Shown in pieces: positions 40,835-49,284 of a DNA stretch of 64,000 bases. How positions within the stretch are numbered: position 1 is the first letter of the stretch; each line of letters begins with the position of its first letter. The translations under genes and the position numbers were made by a program. The stretch comes from Candidatus Neomarinimicrobiota bacterium (lineage in GTDB: Bacteria > Fidelibacterota > UBA2242 > B5-G15), in NCBI GenBank assembly GCA_017656425.1, contig JACDNV010000012.1, positions 1-64,000 of the forward strand, read 5' to 3'. Under the pieces are notes generated by a model. The model was given only the letters and a program-made list of their open reading frames with translations, searched no databases and was not told the origin of the DNA.

Positions 40835-41254
40835 ATGAGTTGGTATACAAAAAAATTAGCAAAATCCATATGGGTGTTTCATGTAAGTGCATCACCCTGT
40901 AATAATTGCGATATTGAAATACTTAGTTTGTTGACTCCGAAGTATGATGTTGAAAGGTTTGGTATAAAATTGGTAGGTTCCGTCAGACATGCCGATGCAC
41001 TTCTTGTAACGGGTATAATGAATAAAAAAGTCGCTCCAAGAGTTAAGTATATTTATGAGCAAGCTCCAAAACCTGTTTTTGTTATTGGAGTTGGAAGCTG
41101 TCCAGCGTCAGGTATCATGTTCAGAGACAGTTATAATTTCCCTGCCCAAGAAATGGAAGAAATTCCTTTTAATGTATATATACCGGGCTGTCCACCAAAA
41201 CCAGAAGCTATGCTTGAAGGTATTGTAAAACTATTGGAGGCACTTAATGGGTAA
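40835..41254 (+). CDS. mbhJ: Group 4 hydrogenase small subunit (NuoB/MbhJ-like)
   Basis: Holds the proximal [4Fe-4S] cluster next to the NiFe site. Cluster ligands are visible: Cys22 and Cys25 in SPCNNCD, the Cys of GVGSCPASG, and the Cys of IPGCPPKPE. The CNNCD variant (Cys-x2-Cys-Asp) is that of group 4 hydrogenases (Mbh/Ech/Hyc) rather than NuoB (CC). At 139 residues it is normal for MbhJ. It overlaps the next gene by 8 bases. Confidence 0.94.
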   Translation: MSWYTKKLAKSIWVFHVSASPCNNCDIEILSLLTPKYDVERFGIKLVGSVRHADALLVTGIMNKKVAPRVKYIYEQAPKPVFVIGVGSCPASGIMFRDSYNFPAQEMEEIPFNVYIPGCPPKPEAMLEGIVKLLEALNG

Positions 41255-41681
41255 AGATATTTATGAAGAATTTAAAGCAAAGTTTGGTGATATTATCCAT
41301 GTAAGAAGAGAGAAAAGTAATCGATTGTACTTCTTTGTCCCTGAAAAGAATTTGCGTTCGGTAGTTAAATATATTTTTAATGAAATTGGTTGTAGGCTGT
41401 CAACTGCTACAGCTCTTGAACGTCCTGATGGTTTTGAAGTTATTTACCATTTTTCACATGATAAAACAGGCAAGTACTTTTGTCCAACGGTTTTTATTTC
41501 AAATAAAGACCAGCCTTCTATGAATTCCATTACTCCAATTGTAAAAGGTGCTGAATGGATTGAGAGAGAAATAATGGAAATGTTTGGAATACGGTTTAAA
41601 GGACATCCGAGGCCTGAGAAATTGCTTATGCTCAATAATCCTGGTAATTTGGACAGGCCATTAAGAATAGGAGGAAAGTGA
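41247..41681 (+). CDS. mbhK: Group 4 hydrogenase NuoC/MbhK-like subunit
   Basis: Complex I 30-kDa/NuoC-like accessory subunit, 144 residues. Family features are EVIYHFSHDKTGKYFCPTVFISNKDQPSMNSITPIVKGAEWIEREIMEMFGIRFKGHPRPEKLL, of which the IEREIMEMFGI(R)F.GHP block is diagnostic. The protein supports the interface of large and small subunits. Ribosome site GGAGG lies 6 bases before the ATG, inside the mbhJ gene. Overlap with the large-subunit gene is by a single base if the ATG start of that gene is used. Confidence 0.93.
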   Translation: MGKDIYEEFKAKFGDIIHVRREKSNRLYFFVPEKNLRSVVKYIFNEIGCRLSTATALERPDGFEVIYHFSHDKTGKYFCPTVFISNKDQPSMNSITPIVKGAEWIEREIMEMFGIRFKGHPRPEKLLMLNNPGNLDRPLRIGGK

Positions 41682-42856
41682 TGGAACGAGTTATTCCCGT
41701 TGGACCTTTTCACCCGTTGCTTGAGGAAGCAGAATTTTTTACTTTGAAGGTTGATGGAGAGTATGTTGTCGATATAGATATCGAGATAGGTTGGTTGCAT
41801 CGTGGTCATGAATTTATATCTGAACAAAAGACCTTTACTCAATCAATATATCTTGTGGAAAGAATTTGTGGAATTTGCTCCACTTCCCATCCCATTGCGT
41901 TTGTGCATGCAGTTGAGGATGTAGCAGATATTGAAGTTCCTGTAAGAGCAAAAATAATTCGTACCTTAATTGGTGAGCTGGAAAGAATCCACAGTCATCT
42001 TCTATGGATAGGGCTTGCTGGTCATTTTATAGGATATGATACTGTATGGATGTGGGCGTGGAAATACAGGGAGCCAGTGCTTCAAATGTTTGAAATTATA
42101 TCAGGAAATAGAAATCACTATGGTATGATGAGGATTGGTGGAGTAGGAAAAGATGTGGAGCCTGATTCCATTAGTGATCTTGAAAAAATATTAAGTAGTA
42201 TAGAGAAAAAAATGTATATGTTTGCAAAAGTTGTAAAGGATGATCCTGTATTAAAATCAAGGTTAAAAGGTGTGGGTGTATTGAAAAAGGAAGATGCAAT
42301 AGCATATTGTGCTGTTGGTCCAACGGCTCGTGCCTCAGGAGTTGCGATTGATGTTCGAAAAGACGAACCTAGGGATGCTTATGATATGGTAAATTTTAAT
42401 ATTATTGTTTTAGAAAATGGTGATGTGTATGATAAATTTGTCGCAAGAGTATTGGAAGTTATTGAATCAGCTAAAATCTGTAAACAATGCCTTAAGCTTT
42501 TAAGAAAGGAGAAGGGTCCTGTTTTAAACAATGTCAAAGAGATACCACCTGGTGAAGGAATTGGAAGATATGAAGCGCCTCGTGGAGAGGTGCTTCACTA
42601 TGTCCGAACTGACGGTTCAAATAGAGCTGTTAGACACAAAGTTAGAGCACCGAGTTATGCAAATATCCCTACTTGCAAAGCTAGCTGCATAGGGATTCCT
42701 GTGGCTGATGCCTTAATTACCACTGCATCTATAGATCCATGTTATTGTTGCACCGAGAGGTCTGTAAAGATTGTGGATGAGAAGAATAGAGAGTTGCATT
42801 TGGATTTATTAAAATTATCATGGGAGAAAACAGAGCGAATTCGGAGGGGATTATAA
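41681..42856 (+). CDS. mbhL: Group 4 [NiFe] hydrogenase large (catalytic) subunit
   Basis: Catalytic subunit carrying the NiFe(CN)2CO centre. Both cysteine pairs are present: Cys63-x2-Cys66 in ERICGICSTSHP and Cys354-x2-Cys357 in DPCYCCTER. This rules out NuoD, which lacks them, and makes proton reduction or H2 oxidation likely. After CTER (Arg360) 31 residues remain; this matches the processed tail of the HycE type, and a HycI-like protease gene lies further down the operon. Other family blocks: GWLHRGHEF, ELERIHSHLLW, GPTARASG, PRGEVLHYV. The ATG at 41681 is preceded by AGGAGG at 6 bases; a GTG at 41678 is an alternative. Confidence 0.95.
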   Translation: MERVIPVGPFHPLLEEAEFFTLKVDGEYVVDIDIEIGWLHRGHEFISEQKTFTQSIYLVERICGICSTSHPIAFVHAVEDVADIEVPVRAKIIRTLIGELERIHSHLLWIGLAGHFIGYDTVWMWAWKYREPVLQMFEIISGNRNHYGMMRIGGVGKDVEPDSISDLEKILSSIEKKMYMFAKVVKDDPVLKSRLKGVGVLKKEDAIAYCAVGPTARASGVAIDVRKDEPRDAYDMVNFNIIVLENGDVYDKFVARVLEVIESAKICKQCLKLLRKEKGPVLNNVKEIPPGEGIGRYEAPRGEVLHYVRTDGSNRAVRHKVRAPSYANIPTCKASCIGIPVADALITTASIDPCYCCTERSVKIVDEKNRELHLDLLKLSWEKTERIRRGL

Positions 42857-44674
42857 ATGCAATTTAATGAGCTCAGCTTATTAGTATTAATACCATTTTT
42901 GATAGGTCTGGTGAATATATTTATACCTGTATTTCTTAGAAAGTTATTAACTCTTGCGTGTATGATATATCTAATGGTTTTAACTATTGGAATTTTTGGA
43001 AATGAAAATATAACTGTTAGATTGATGAACATTGATTTACTGCGTGTGGACAGGCTTGCCTATCTTTCGTTGATATTCATTCAGATACTGGGTTTAATCA
43101 TTTTAATTTTTAGTCTTACAGGTGTGGAAGGTGTAATAGAAAAGAGATTTTTTATTTTATTTCCCCTTACTGTATCTTTTTCTAACGGAGCAGTTTTGAG
43201 TATAAATGGATTGTCTTTTATAATTTTTTGGGGTCTATCCGGGGTAGTACTTTATCTTTTTGCATTACTTGGTACAAAAAGCGGAGCGCCATCCTCGGCA
43301 AAAAAGACGTTTATGATTGTTGGCGCAAGCGATTCAGTTTTGATTCTTGGATTTTTGTTGTTATGGTTTTTGGAACCGTCGAGCTGGATGAAGCTATGGG
43401 ATATTAAAATGGAACTTGCAGGTGAGCTTGCCTATCTCTCATTTCTATGCTTGATGATTGCCTCATTCACAAAGGCAGGAGGATTTCCCTTTCATACATG
43501 GGTACCGGATTATTGTACAGATTCACCGATTGAGAGTTCTGCACTTTTACCAGCGAGTATTGATAAACTATTGGGTATTTACCTCCTTGCCAGAATGGTG
43601 TTGAATTTATTTATAATGAATACAGCTATGTCATTACTTTTGATGACTCTCGGTGCAATTACTATTATTGTAGCTGTAATGATGGCGATGATTCAGCATG
43701 ATGGGAGAAGACTGCTAAGTTATCATGCAGTGAGTCAGGTAGGATATATGATACTTGGTGTAGGTAGTGGTAGTATATTGGGTTTTGTAGGGGGCTTATT
43801 CCATACAATTAATAACTCTTTATATAAATCTGGATTATTTCTCTCATTGGGAGCAGTTGAAAAAAGAACTGGGACGAGTGATCTGGACAAGCTCGGAGGC
43901 ATCGGGAGAAATATGCCGATAATATTTATTTCAGCACTTTTTTGCTCTTTTGCAATCTCAGGTATACCACCTTTCAATGGGTTCTTTTCAAAATGGATGA
44001 TTTATCAGGGAATTATTGAGATGAGCTCAATATCTGTGTCTGGTTATCAGATATGGTTACTAATTTTGCTTATTATGGCAGTATTCGGTAGTGCTTTGAC
44101 ACTGGCAAGCTTTATGAAATTTCTACATTCAGTATTCCTAGGTGTCCGACCAAAGGCATATGAAAAGATTAGAGAAGCTAGTTTAAATCAATGGATAGCT
44201 ACCCTTACAATCGCACTTATATGTTTAGCTTTTGGTATATTTGCTAATCAACTGCCCATTAGATATTTATTTCTACCTATTCTTGAGAAAACAGGTATTC
44301 GATCGCCGAATTATATTGGCCTATATAATCCCATTTTTCTTACGATATTGTTTTTAATTCCATTTTTGATTGGTTTTATAATATTTTTAGTTGTGAAAAA
44401 TGTACGGCTGGATGATGTATATCTTGGCGGTATGAAACCATCTGAAAAGTTCAGAATAATTGGTACTGAATTTTACAATGAAATAAGAAGAATGCAGCCT
44501 CTTAAGAGTCTGTATGACTGGGCGGAGAGGAAATACTTTGATATATATGATCTTGGGAAAAAGATTTCATTTTCTATCACAAAACTATTGAAATCTATTC
44601 ATTCAGGACAATTACAACTATATAGCTTATGGATTATGATTGGGTTGTTAATTCTTTTGTACATTGTTTCTTAA
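42857..44674 (+). CDS. NuoL/M-type antiporter-like ion-translocating subunit
   Basis: Multi-helix membrane protein of the Mrp/complex I antiporter family. Key motifs: the segment FPFHTWVPDYCTDSPIESSALLPASIDKLLGIYLLARM (TM7 Pro/Lys region), SYHAVSQVGYMILGVG (TM8 broken helix), and FNGFFSKWM (TM12). At 605 residues it is longer than MrpD, with a C-terminal amphipathic tail and a last membrane helix (LYSLWIMIGLLILLYIV). It is the first of two such large subunits here; the complex therefore resembles Mbh/Mbs and Hyf-type enzymes with more than one pump-like channel. Whether H+ or Na+ is moved is not visible. A GGAGGGG ribosome site precedes it. Confidence 0.9.
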   Translation: MQFNELSLLVLIPFLIGLVNIFIPVFLRKLLTLACMIYLMVLTIGIFGNENITVRLMNIDLLRVDRLAYLSLIFIQILGLIILIFSLTGVEGVIEKRFFILFPLTVSFSNGAVLSINGLSFIIFWGLSGVVLYLFALLGTKSGAPSSAKKTFMIVGASDSVLILGFLLLWFLEPSSWMKLWDIKMELAGELAYLSFLCLMIASFTKAGGFPFHTWVPDYCTDSPIESSALLPASIDKLLGIYLLARMVLNLFIMNTAMSLLLMTLGAITIIVAVMMAMIQHDGRRLLSYHAVSQVGYMILGVGSGSILGFVGGLFHTINNSLYKSGLFLSLGAVEKRTGTSDLDKLGGIGRNMPIIFISALFCSFAISGIPPFNGFFSKWMIYQGIIEMSSISVSGYQIWLLILLIMAVFGSALTLASFMKFLHSVFLGVRPKAYEKIREASLNQWIATLTIALICLAFGIFANQLPIRYLFLPILEKTGIRSPNYIGLYNPIFLTILFLIPFLIGFIIFLVVKNVRLDDVYLGGMKPSEKFRIIGTEFYNEIRRMQPLKSLYDWAERKYFDIYDLGKKISFSITKLLKSIHSGQLQLYSLWIMIGLLILLYIVS

Positions 44675-44690
44675 AATTTTGGGGGTGTAA

Positions 44691-45239
44691 ATGCCTGTAG
44701 AAACTTGGCTATTATTCTTATTATCCTATATGATAATTGGATCGATTGTAGCTCTGGAGCTAAAGAATATTCTTGCTTCTATTGTTTCAATCGGAATAGT
44801 TGGTCTTGGTGTATCGGTGGCATTTCTAATGCTTCAGGCTCCTGATCTTGCTATTGTTCAGTTTTTATTTGAGATATTCGCACTTATTATTCTGGTAAGA
44901 GCTTTTTCGAAAAAGGAATACCATGAAGAAAGAGCTCAAAGAGTAACAGGAGTGATGTTGGCTTTTACAATTATAGTTTTACTGGCAGTTCTGGCTTCAA
45001 GTGTTCCAATTTTTAAAGCACTTCCACCATTTGGTGAGCCTATAATGGGGATTGCGAAATACTATATAGAAAATGGTGCGGCACAGACTGGTTCAGCCAA
45101 TGTTGTAACATCCATAATTCTTGATTATAGAGCCTATGACACACTGGGTGAGGTAACAGTGTTATTTACAGCAATACTTGGCGCATTAACCATTTTGAAG
45201 GTTCGTTCGAAGAAAGAAGAAGAGGAAGAAAATGAATAA
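44691..45239 (+). CDS. MrpA C-terminal-like subunit (MbhD+MbhE fusion, DUF4040)
   Basis: Membrane subunit of about six helices matching the C-terminal half of MrpA, which in Mbh is split into MbhD and MbhE; here both are joined. The first part has LKNILASIVSIGIVGLGVSVAFLMLQAPDLAIVQFLFEI, the DUF4040/MbhD signature. The second has NVVTSIILDYRAYDTLGEVTVLFTAILGALTIL, the MbhE signature. At 182 residues. The tail is charged (KKEEEEENE) and the stop overlaps the next gene by 8 bases. Confidence 0.9.
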   Translation: MPVETWLLFLLSYMIIGSIVALELKNILASIVSIGIVGLGVSVAFLMLQAPDLAIVQFLFEIFALIILVRAFSKKEYHEERAQRVTGVMLAFTIIVLLAVLASSVPIFKALPPFGEPIMGIAKYYIENGAAQTGSANVVTSIILDYRAYDTLGEVTVLFTAILGALTILKVRSKKEEEEENE

Positions 45240-45681
45240 TAAAGAGGGAATGACCTTAATTGTTAAAACTGTGGCAAGAATAAGTGTATGGCTTATTATT
45301 CTATATGGAATATATATTGTTTTACATGGTCATCTAACTCCGGGAGGTGGATTTGCAGGTGGTGTGATAATATCTCTGGCGTTTTTAAATTTCATGCTGG
45401 CTTATGGAAGGAATAATACATCAAAATGGCTTAATATAAGTCTTTTAAGTGATATTGAAGCTTCCAGCGCTTCGCTTATACTGGCACTTGGAATTATGGG
45501 GATGGCCTTCGGAGGTGGATTTTTAGCAAATTTCATCACAAAGGGGAAGCTATTCCATCTTTTAAGCGCAGGTACAATTCCAATTTATAATATATTAATT
45601 GGTGCTAAAGTTGGAATGGCACTGTTTGTTGTTGTATGGACACTTGCAATTACAAGAATTGGTGAGGAGGTAGAGGGATGA
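45232..45681 (+). CDS. mrpB: MrpB/MnhB-like antiporter subunit
   Basis: Small membrane subunit of Mrp-type antiporters and MbhF. The hallmark GHLTPGGGFAGGVI is present after helix 1, with four helices overall and the typical segment GAKVGMALFVVVWTLAI. At 149 residues. ATGAATAA overlap with the previous gene shows coupled translation. It is part of the sodium-translocating module. Confidence 0.93.
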   Translation: MNNKEGMTLIVKTVARISVWLIILYGIYIVLHGHLTPGGGFAGGVIISLAFLNFMLAYGRNNTSKWLNISLLSDIEASSASLILALGIMGMAFGGGFLANFITKGKLFHLLSAGTIPIYNILIGAKVGMALFVVVWTLAITRIGEEVEG

Positions 45682-46025
45682 TTTCCTATTTAATATATGT
45701 TCTTTGTTTTGCTCTATTTCTTGTCGGAGTGTATGGAATTTTAACGAAAAGAGATCTTATAAAAATTATATTAGCTACTGGTATAATGGGTTATTCAGCA
45801 AATCTATTTCTTATTCTGTTTGCATATAAGAAGGGTGCTCTTTATCCTATATTGTCAAAAGGAGAGGAAGTCAAGGCAATGGTTGATCCTTTACCTCAGG
45901 CACTTGTTCTAACATCAATAGTTATAGAGCTTGGTATCACAGCGATGCTTGTAGCTCTTGCTATTAAATTATATGAGAGGTATAAGACATTTGATATTAC
46001 TAAAATTAGGAGGCTTTCAGGATGA
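45678..46025 (+). CDS. mrpC: MrpC/NuoK-like antiporter subunit
   Basis: Three-helix membrane subunit of 115 residues matching MrpC/MnhC/MbhG and NuoK. Signature: VGVYGILTKRDLIKIILATGIMGYSANLFLI and PLPQALVLTSIVIELGITAMLVALAI, with the buried Glu of helix 2-3. Overlaps both neighbours by 4 bases (ATGA). Confidence 0.94.
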   Translation: MISYLIYVLCFALFLVGVYGILTKRDLIKIILATGIMGYSANLFLILFAYKKGALYPILSKGEEVKAMVDPLPQALVLTSIVIELGITAMLVALAIKLYERYKTFDITKIRRLSG

Positions 46026-47503
46026 TCCTCCCGTTTTTCATCATTATTCCGTTGTTAGCAGCGTTTCTAATAACGCTAGTCTCTGGTAAGAAAGATAACT
46101 GGGCTATAATATTATCCATACTTGCTGAGCTTTCTGTACTGGTGCTGGCAGTTTTTTGCTATGTATATCAGATCGATGATATATTTGTTTATAATATGAG
46201 TGGCTGGAAGATTCCCTTTACTATTTGCCTTGTTCAGGATGCCCTCTCGTGTTTTATGATTATGGTCGTAAGTATAATAGCGCTTACCAGCCTAATATAT
46301 TCGGTTACCTATATAAGGCATCTGGTTTCTTCCTGGAGGTATTATGCACTGTTTATGCTTCTTGTTACTGGAATGAATGGTGTAATATTGACTGGTGATT
46401 TATTCAATCTCTTTGTATTTATGGAAATCGCTCTATTCTCTGCTTATGCACTTGTTTCCTATGGCAGAAAAGCGGAGGAATTTGAAGCAGCTTTTAAATA
46501 TGCTATAATGGGTTCTATATCATCATCACTTATCCTTATTGGTATAGCGATAACGTATAGTTACACATCTTCGTTAACCATGGCAACAATTGCTGAAAGC
46601 TTAAAGAATAAACCAGCAGGGGTGACCTTCTGGCTGGGTAGTCTATTCTTAGCGGGGTTTGGACTTAAGTCAGCAATGGTGCCTTTTCATGCATGGCTCC
46701 CCGATGCCCATTCATCAGCGCCCGCTCCAATCTCGTCAATGCTGTCCGGTGTATTGATAAAGTCACTTGGTATTTATACAATTATAAGAATATTTTATAA
46801 TGTTTTTGGTGCCCCTGAGCTTTTTAAAACTCTATTTTTAGTTTTTGGAATATTATCCATAGTTATTGCCTCTTTTCTAGCAATTGGTCAATGGGATATC
46901 AAGAGATTGCTAGCATATAGTAGTATAAGCCAGATTGGTTTTATACTTGTCGGATTGGGAGTTGGAAATTTTTATGGTATACTCGGTGCTATATTTCATC
47001 TTTTAAGCCATGCTATATTTAAGTCATTGTTGTTTTACAATACAGGTGCAATAGAGATGGCAATTGGAACAAGAGATATGAGAGATATGGGGGATTTAAG
47101 GAAAGCTCTACCAGTTACATCGTTCACGTCTATGGTTGGTAGTCTTGCAATAATGGGAATGCCCCCTTTTAATGGATTTTTCAGTAAGTTTTTCATAATA
47201 ATGGGATTATTGCAAGCAAAGATGTATATAGTGGCATTATTAGTTGTGCTCGGCAGTATCTTAACTATTGCCTATTTTGTCAAATTTCAGAGATATGGAT
47301 TCAGGGGAAAAAATGTGATAGAGAAAGAGATGGTTGCAGAACCTATTGGTTCGGGAATGAAATTTTCAATGGCATTCCTTGCTTTACTATGTCTTGTAAC
47401 TAGCTTGATGTTAATACCAGGGCTAAGAGAGACAACATTAGATCCAGTTATAAATGTTATTCTTGATAAAACGGGTTATATTAAATCTGTACTTGGGAGG
47501 TAA
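46022..47503 (+). CDS. mrpD: MrpD-like antiporter subunit
   Basis: Second large antiporter-like subunit, 493 residues, about fourteen helices. Motifs: LTGDLFNLFVFMEIALFSAYALVSYG (TM5, containing the key Glu), VPFHAWLPDAHSSAPAPISSMLSGVLIKSLGIYTIIRI (TM7), LLAYSSISQIGFILVG (TM8), and FNGFFSKFF (TM12 Lys region). Closest to MrpD/MbhH. Together with the 605-residue subunit it gives two putative ion channels. Tight packing with mrpC and mrpE. Confidence 0.95.
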   Translation: MILPFFIIIPLLAAFLITLVSGKKDNWAIILSILAELSVLVLAVFCYVYQIDDIFVYNMSGWKIPFTICLVQDALSCFMIMVVSIIALTSLIYSVTYIRHLVSSWRYYALFMLLVTGMNGVILTGDLFNLFVFMEIALFSAYALVSYGRKAEEFEAAFKYAIMGSISSSLILIGIAITYSYTSSLTMATIAESLKNKPAGVTFWLGSLFLAGFGLKSAMVPFHAWLPDAHSSAPAPISSMLSGVLIKSLGIYTIIRIFYNVFGAPELFKTLFLVFGILSIVIASFLAIGQWDIKRLLAYSSISQIGFILVGLGVGNFYGILGAIFHLLSHAIFKSLLFYNTGAIEMAIGTRDMRDMGDLRKALPVTSFTSMVGSLAIMGMPPFNGFFSKFFIIMGLLQAKMYIVALLVVLGSILTIAYFVKFQRYGFRGKNVIEKEMVAEPIGSGMKFSMAFLALLCLVTSLMLIPGLRETTLDPVINVILDKTGYIKSVLGR

Positions 47504-47506
47504 AAG

Positions 47507-48013
47507 ATGAGCATAAAGTTAAAAAGTAGGATAGTTGTATTTATACTCTCGTTTTTAGTCTGGGTTGCTCTTACAAGTATAAGAGATTTACAGGAGGTAG
47601 TAGCGGGAATATTTATAGCTTTAATAGTGAGCTTACTCGCTGGTGGATTCTTTATTCAGGAGAAAAGTAGAGGACGTCTTTTAAAAAGAATTTTTTATGG
47701 AGTAATATATATATTCAAATTTCTATGGGAAATGTTCAAAGCAAATTTACATGTTGCGTATATTGTAATTAATCCGAAACTACCAATAAAACCAGGTATT
47801 GTTAAAATAAAATCTAAGCTTTCAAAAGATACAGGACTTACAGCGCTTTCGAATTCGATTACATTGACTCCGGGTACGCTAACGGTTGATATTAATAAAG
47901 AAAAGGGGGAGCTATATATTCACTGGATTGATGTTGCTTCTCCAGATGTGGATGAAGCAACAAAAGAAATAGGTGGTAGATTTGAAAAAATACTGCTGGA
48001 GGTGTTTGAATGA
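47507..48013 (+). CDS. mrpE: MrpE-like antiporter subunit
   Basis: MrpE/MnhE/MbhA-like, 168 residues: two N-terminal helices then a soluble domain. The diagnostic block is AYIVINPKLPIKPGIVKIKSKL...GLTALSNSITLTPGTLTVDI, followed by LYIHWIDV. It completes the antiporter with mrpF and mrpG. Overlaps mrpF by 4 bases. Confidence 0.94.
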   Translation: MSIKLKSRIVVFILSFLVWVALTSIRDLQEVVAGIFIALIVSLLAGGFFIQEKSRGRLLKRIFYGVIYIFKFLWEMFKANLHVAYIVINPKLPIKPGIVKIKSKLSKDTGLTALSNSITLTPGTLTVDINKEKGELYIHWIDVASPDVDEATKEIGGRFEKILLEVFE

Positions 48014-48348
48014 AATATCTTAGATGGTTTTTGGGACTTATTTTTATAGCTACATTTTTATATTTTAATTTCTTTATATATCAGGCTGATATAATACCGA
48101 AATTGATAAATGTGATTTTATTCAGTGCCCTTTTTGTGCTCTTCAGAGTTATTTTCGGGCCTTCGCCAGCAGATAGAATAGTTGCCGTTGATATCCTTGG
48201 GATTCTAATCATAGGCATGCTTGCACTATTTGGCTTATTTTATGAAAAATCATTCTTTATGGATATTGGTTTAATCTGGGCACTTTTAAGTTTTATAGCT
48301 TCTCTGGCTTTTGCAAAGATACTTGAGGGGAGGCAGCTTGATGATTAG
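48010..48348 (+). CDS. mrpF: MrpF-like antiporter subunit
   Basis: Three-helix subunit (112 residues) of MrpF/MnhF/MbhB type, recognised by the segment FRVIFGPSPADRIVAVDILGILIIGMLAL, in which GPSPADRIVAVD is the family signature. Its start overlaps mrpE and its stop overlaps the mrpG start (ATGATTAG). Confidence 0.93.
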   Translation: MKYLRWFLGLIFIATFLYFNFFIYQADIIPKLINVILFSALFVLFRVIFGPSPADRIVAVDILGILIIGMLALFGLFYEKSFFMDIGLIWALLSFIASLAFAKILEGRQLDD

Positions 48349-48682
48349 AGAGATAATTGGGCTAATTTTTATAATCATAGGTGTAACATTTGATTTTCTC
48401 GGTGTATTAGGGCTTGTAAGATTACCTGACGTGTATAATCGATTACAGGCAGCGACTAAATGTGTCACTTTTGGTTCAGCAGGTGTTTTATTTGGAGTAT
48501 TTATATTACAGGGATTTAATAGCTTTGGTTTTAAGGCTCTTATAGGAATTATATTTATATTTCTAACATCACCTGTAGCCGCACATGCAATTTCCAGAGC
48601 ATCTCACAGGAGTGGAATTCCATTAACCAAAGAAACAGTTGTAGATAAATATCAGGAAGATCACGAGTTGAGGGAAGAGTAA
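48341..48682 (+). CDS. mrpG: MrpG-like antiporter subunit
   Basis: MrpG/MnhG/MbhC-like, three helices. Signature: DFLGVLGLVRLPDVYNRLQAATKCVTFGSAG and FIFLTSPVAAHAISRASHRSGIP. The ATG at 48341 has GAGGGGAGG upstream (48326-48333) and overlaps the mrpF stop; an upstream extension to 48311 would overlap mrpF far more and is rejected. At 113 residues it is normal. Confidence 0.94.
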   Translation: MIREIIGLIFIIIGVTFDFLGVLGLVRLPDVYNRLQAATKCVTFGSAGVLFGVFILQGFNSFGFKALIGIIFIFLTSPVAAHAISRASHRSGIPLTKETVVDKYQEDHELREE

Positions 48683-49284
48683 TGTATGCACCAAAATTAA
48701 GAGAATTAGTGGAAGCTCTGAGGTCTTTATTTTCAAGACCATATACGACGCGTTTCCCGAAGGGAAAATATGAACCTGTGAAGGAATATAGAGGTTTCCC
48801 CCAATTTTTTGAGGAAGATTGTGTAGGCTGTGGTACCTGCTATCAGGTTTGTCCTGCTGGAGCAATAGAGATGAACGATGACATTAAAAAAGGAGTTAGG
48901 GTTTTAAAAATTGATTATAGTTCCTGTATCCAGTGTGGTCAATGTGAAGAACACTGTATTACAGAGAGGGGGATTAGAATTACCACAAAATATTCTGTCC
49001 CAATTTTTAGTCTATCAGAAGATAATTATTTTAATGTCATAGAGAAAAAACTTGTTAAGTGTGAAATTTGTGGAAAGAGTTTTGCCTGTGAAGACCATTT
49101 GCATTTTATAAGAAAAAGATTGGGAGCAAAATCATATGCTCATCCAAATCTTTTGATTGGATTACAGAAAAAATTGGGAAGTATCCCTGAAGCAAAATAT
49201 AAGGGGAGAATCAGAAGAGAAGACTACATAAAAGAGGTATGCCCTATCTGTCGTCACAAGATTGTTGTAGAGGATGAATTTTAA
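48682..49284 (+). CDS. mbhN: NuoI/MbhN-like ferredoxin subunit with extra C-terminal Cys motif
   Basis: Polyferredoxin subunit with two [4Fe-4S] motifs, CVGCGTCYQVCPAGA and CIQCGQCEEHC, as in NuoI, EchF and MbhN; it should pass electrons to the MbhJ cluster and would be the docking site for ferredoxin. The C-terminal part has four more cysteines, C-EIC and C-PIC (KCEICGKSFACED ... EVCPICRHKI), probably a zinc- or extra-cluster-binding module not found in the smallest MbhN proteins. At 200 residues. Overlaps the mrpG stop and the hycI start. Confidence 0.9.
   Translation: MYAPKLRELVEALRSLFSRPYTTRFPKGKYEPVKEYRGFPQFFEEDCVGCGTCYQVCPAGAIEMNDDIKKGVRVLKIDYSSCIQCGQCEEHCITERGIRITTKYSVPIFSLSEDNYFNVIEKKLVKCEICGKSFACEDHLHFIRKRLGAKSYAHPNLLIGLQKKLGSIPEAKYKGRIRREDYIKEVCPICRHKIVVEDEF

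Noticed and set aside
39905-49284. Complex I (NADH:quinone oxidoreductase) operon
   Set aside because: The large subunit keeps all four NiFe cysteines, the small subunit has CNNCD rather than the NuoB CC motif, and NuoE/F/G are absent.
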